A model generated the notes under the pieces. That model was given only the letters and a program-made list of their open reading frames with translations, was not told the origin of the DNA and did no database searches. Below, piece after piece: positions 62,381 through 64,000 of a DNA stretch of 64,000 bases. Origin of the DNA: Pyralis farinalis (taxonomy: Eukaryota; Arthropoda; Insecta; Lepidoptera; Pyralidae). How positions within the stretch are numbered: position 1 is the first letter of the stretch; each line of letters opens with the position of its first letter. Made by a program: the position numbers and the translations under genes. The DNA lies in the NCBI GenBank assembly GCA_947507595.1, contig OX382279.1, positions 26,423,413 to 26,487,412 on the forward strand, in the 5' to 3' direction.

Positions 62381-63044
62381 TTCTACCTTCTAATCGAGGA
62401 GCTACGATAAATGGGGACTTTTTCGCGGTAAATGCGCACACTTGTGTCTTTAGGGAATTAAGTTGAACTAAATTCAGTTTACCCCAATCCGAGACCCTTT
62501 TCGGAATGCCCTTCGTTAAAATATAGAAAACACAACATACTCGTACATATGTGTTTACATACACAAAATTATTGCTAGTTTAACTATGATACAGTTAGGT
62601 GTCAGGACTTGTTAAAACATGTAACTAACTTGTTAAACTGTAACTAAATAGCTATGTTACTATGAAAATTACTAATAAAATGTTACCTTTCATGTCATTG
62701 AAGTTTAACTGCCTGGCACAATTATCTCTTCTTAAAGCCTGTTATTGTTATATCTATATGATGATTACAGTTTTAATCTGGACCTTCCTTTCCTTCATGT
62801 GAGTATTTAGAGGTCTTCGGACTGTTGGTATGCTGTCTAGACTTTCCCCTAACAACTTGAAAAAATAACTGGCGTGTTATATTCTCCTTTATCCATAATT
62901 ATTTATGTGTGAACTTGAAAAAAGTGTGTGCGTTTTTCGTTACTTACTCACTAACACTGATGTATATACTGATGCAATATAATCACGCTATTTTTTCAAA
63001 AAAGGATAGCAATAAAAAAAATTGTATGCTTAAGACCACACGAC
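62381..63044. other. Partly LINE, mostly unrecognised
   Basis: 62381-62530 may be the upstream continuation of the LINE on the minus strand ('LNSLKTQVCAFTAKKSPFIV' reads like the word before the LINE palm end). 62540-63044 has no recognised feature. Confidence 0.35.
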
Positions 63045-63344
63045 TGAAGTAAAACTTCTTTAGCTCCATAGTGTGATACAGACAATATGCCTGCACTGTG
63101 TCTTACATATACGAAACTTAACTCGCTATGAGAGAAAGAGAGAAAGAAAATGTGTGCTCGCACCTCTCTCTCTTGCCCCTACAGTAATATACGAAACGTA
63201 ACTCTCTCTCTTTCTATCTTCACTAACTTATATCTCCCTCTCACCTTCCGTTCGCCTCGCCCGATCACTCTTTCCGTAACGCTCTCGTCACACATTCACC
63301 AGCTTACTGCCCAAGCCAAACGTGCGTAAAGAAGTTTTACTTCA
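63045..63344. mobile_element. 300-bp MITE-like repeat with perfect 18-bp TIRs
   Basis: TGAAGTAAAACTTCTTTA at 63045-63062, and its exact reverse complement at 63327-63344. The interior has (GA)n/(CT)n runs (63130-63220) and no open frame. No clear target duplication. Confidence 0.75.
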
Positions 63345-63892
63345 AAAATACAAATCTAGTTGCATTTGAAGTATCGTTTTGAAACAACTAGACAACTTTA
63401 CAGTACTATTTGAATGGTTTATGTATCGCTTACAGAAAACACTTCTCTACTGTTATGTTCAGCTACAGAAAGAGTATTCAAAACAGCAAAATAATAATAT
63501 TTGATTTATTGTTTGTTGTATTGCTTTGTGGAAATTCTCCTTAATTATAATCTAAAAAAAGATCATATTCATTACCATTTCTAGGAATCCGTGTTATTAA
63601 TTAATTAGAAACATTTCATACAGCCCCGATTGCCCCTCTAAACACATAATAACCCTCGCGTCGCCCCCTGTGCCCCCACATTATTTATTCGTTGTTTTTA
63701 TCCCAATCTTCGGGATACAATCAAAAGTTTTCGCCTTTCGCTATCTCAATCAAACTTTTTTAAATGTTGCCATTTCTCCCCTATGTCATATTTTTCGTGG
63801 GCAATAACTCTGTGTTGTTAGGTATAGTCTTTTTATTTTGCAATATAACACTTTTGTTACGTGTTTGTTTGTAAGAGTCTAGTAGCTGTTAT
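63345..63892. other. No recognised feature
   Basis: About 550 bases without match. Confidence 0.4.
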
Positions 63893-64000
63893 GGTAAGCG
63901 AACAGACCAGAGGGAGACTGTGTACAAAAGTCGTCTGCGTGGGTACCTCTGTCTCACCTATTTCTACCGCCAAGCGGCTATATTTACATAGCTGTGTTCC
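63893..64000 (-). repeat. Rep-E copy, cut by window edge
   Basis: The reverse complement of 16890-16990: 'cgacttttgtacacagtctc', 'ggtagaaataggtgagacag'. Confidence 0.75.

Noticed and set aside
1..64000. Endogenous viral gene or retroviral LTR
   Set aside because: I looked for gag/protease/RNase H/integrase or envelope-like motifs and paired LTRs and saw none; the RT fragments are of the non-LTR type.

Overview
This window looks like animal, probably insect and most likely lepidopteran, nuclear DNA. It is AT-rich, has no bacterial-style gene organisation, and holds no intact host protein gene that I can recognise. Nearly everything identifiable is transposable-element debris: tRNA-headed SINEs, 3' ends of non-LTR retrotransposons (LINEs), Tc1/mariner/pogo DNA transposons, and short inverted-repeat elements (MITEs). 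The insect/lepidopteran call is an inference from the style of the LINE C-termini, the SINEs and the mariner/maT/pogo relics, not from a database search. Family names used here (SINE-A, SINE-B, LINE-A, LINE-B, Rep-D to Rep-L) are labels for this window only.

Main families. SINE-A has a tRNA-like head (A box like TGGCGCAGTGG, B box like GGTTCGATTCC) followed by one of two unrelated 3' tails, long or short. About 30 full or partial copies occur on both strands. SINE-B has a different tRNA-like head and its own body and tail (about 16 copies). LINE-A (C-terminal words such as RMTKQIYNAKVEGCRSRGRP and YPARDLA) is present as about 13 3'-end fragments. LINE-B is a relative with five fragments. RTE-type, Jockey/CR1-like and endonuclease/RT fragments of other LINEs are also present. 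Rep-F, G, H, I, J, E and D are further dispersed repeats recognised because several copies match each other inside the window.

Layout. 0-10 kb: Rep-G, a maT-like (DD37D) transposase relic, LINE and SINE scraps, an inverted Rep-I pair, and an endonuclease-RT LINE relic. 10-20 kb: SINE-B, a LINE C-terminus, a long-TIR MITE, LINE-B copies broken by insertions, Rep-E/F/J. 20-28 kb: LINE-A blocks, SINE-A and a possible first exon of a secreted protein (24.4 kb). 28-29.5 kb: a complete but internally deleted pogo-like element with perfect 25-bp TIRs. 30-37 kb: a whole but decayed DD34D mariner (31.1-32.1 kb) and the longest open frame, a 3'-truncated mariner transposase (35.7-36.5 kb). 37-50 kb: SINE-A copies, a LINE-A copy containing eleven exact 52-bp tandem units, two copies of a TTAA-flanked palindromic MITE, and an RT domain split by one of them. 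50-57 kb: SINE/LINE mosaics, a processed pseudogene of ribosomal protein L38 split by an insertion, and an RTE 3' end. 58-64 kb: a pogo-like N-terminal relic, a nested cluster of near-perfect inverted duplications, LINE-A and a CR1/Jockey-like LINE, and a 300-bp MITE.

There is no operon, pathway or multi-gene system here. What the sequence offers is a readable history of nested insertions, several with verifiable target-site duplications or reading-frame continuity, and an unusual number of short-loop inverted duplications that look like template-switch events.
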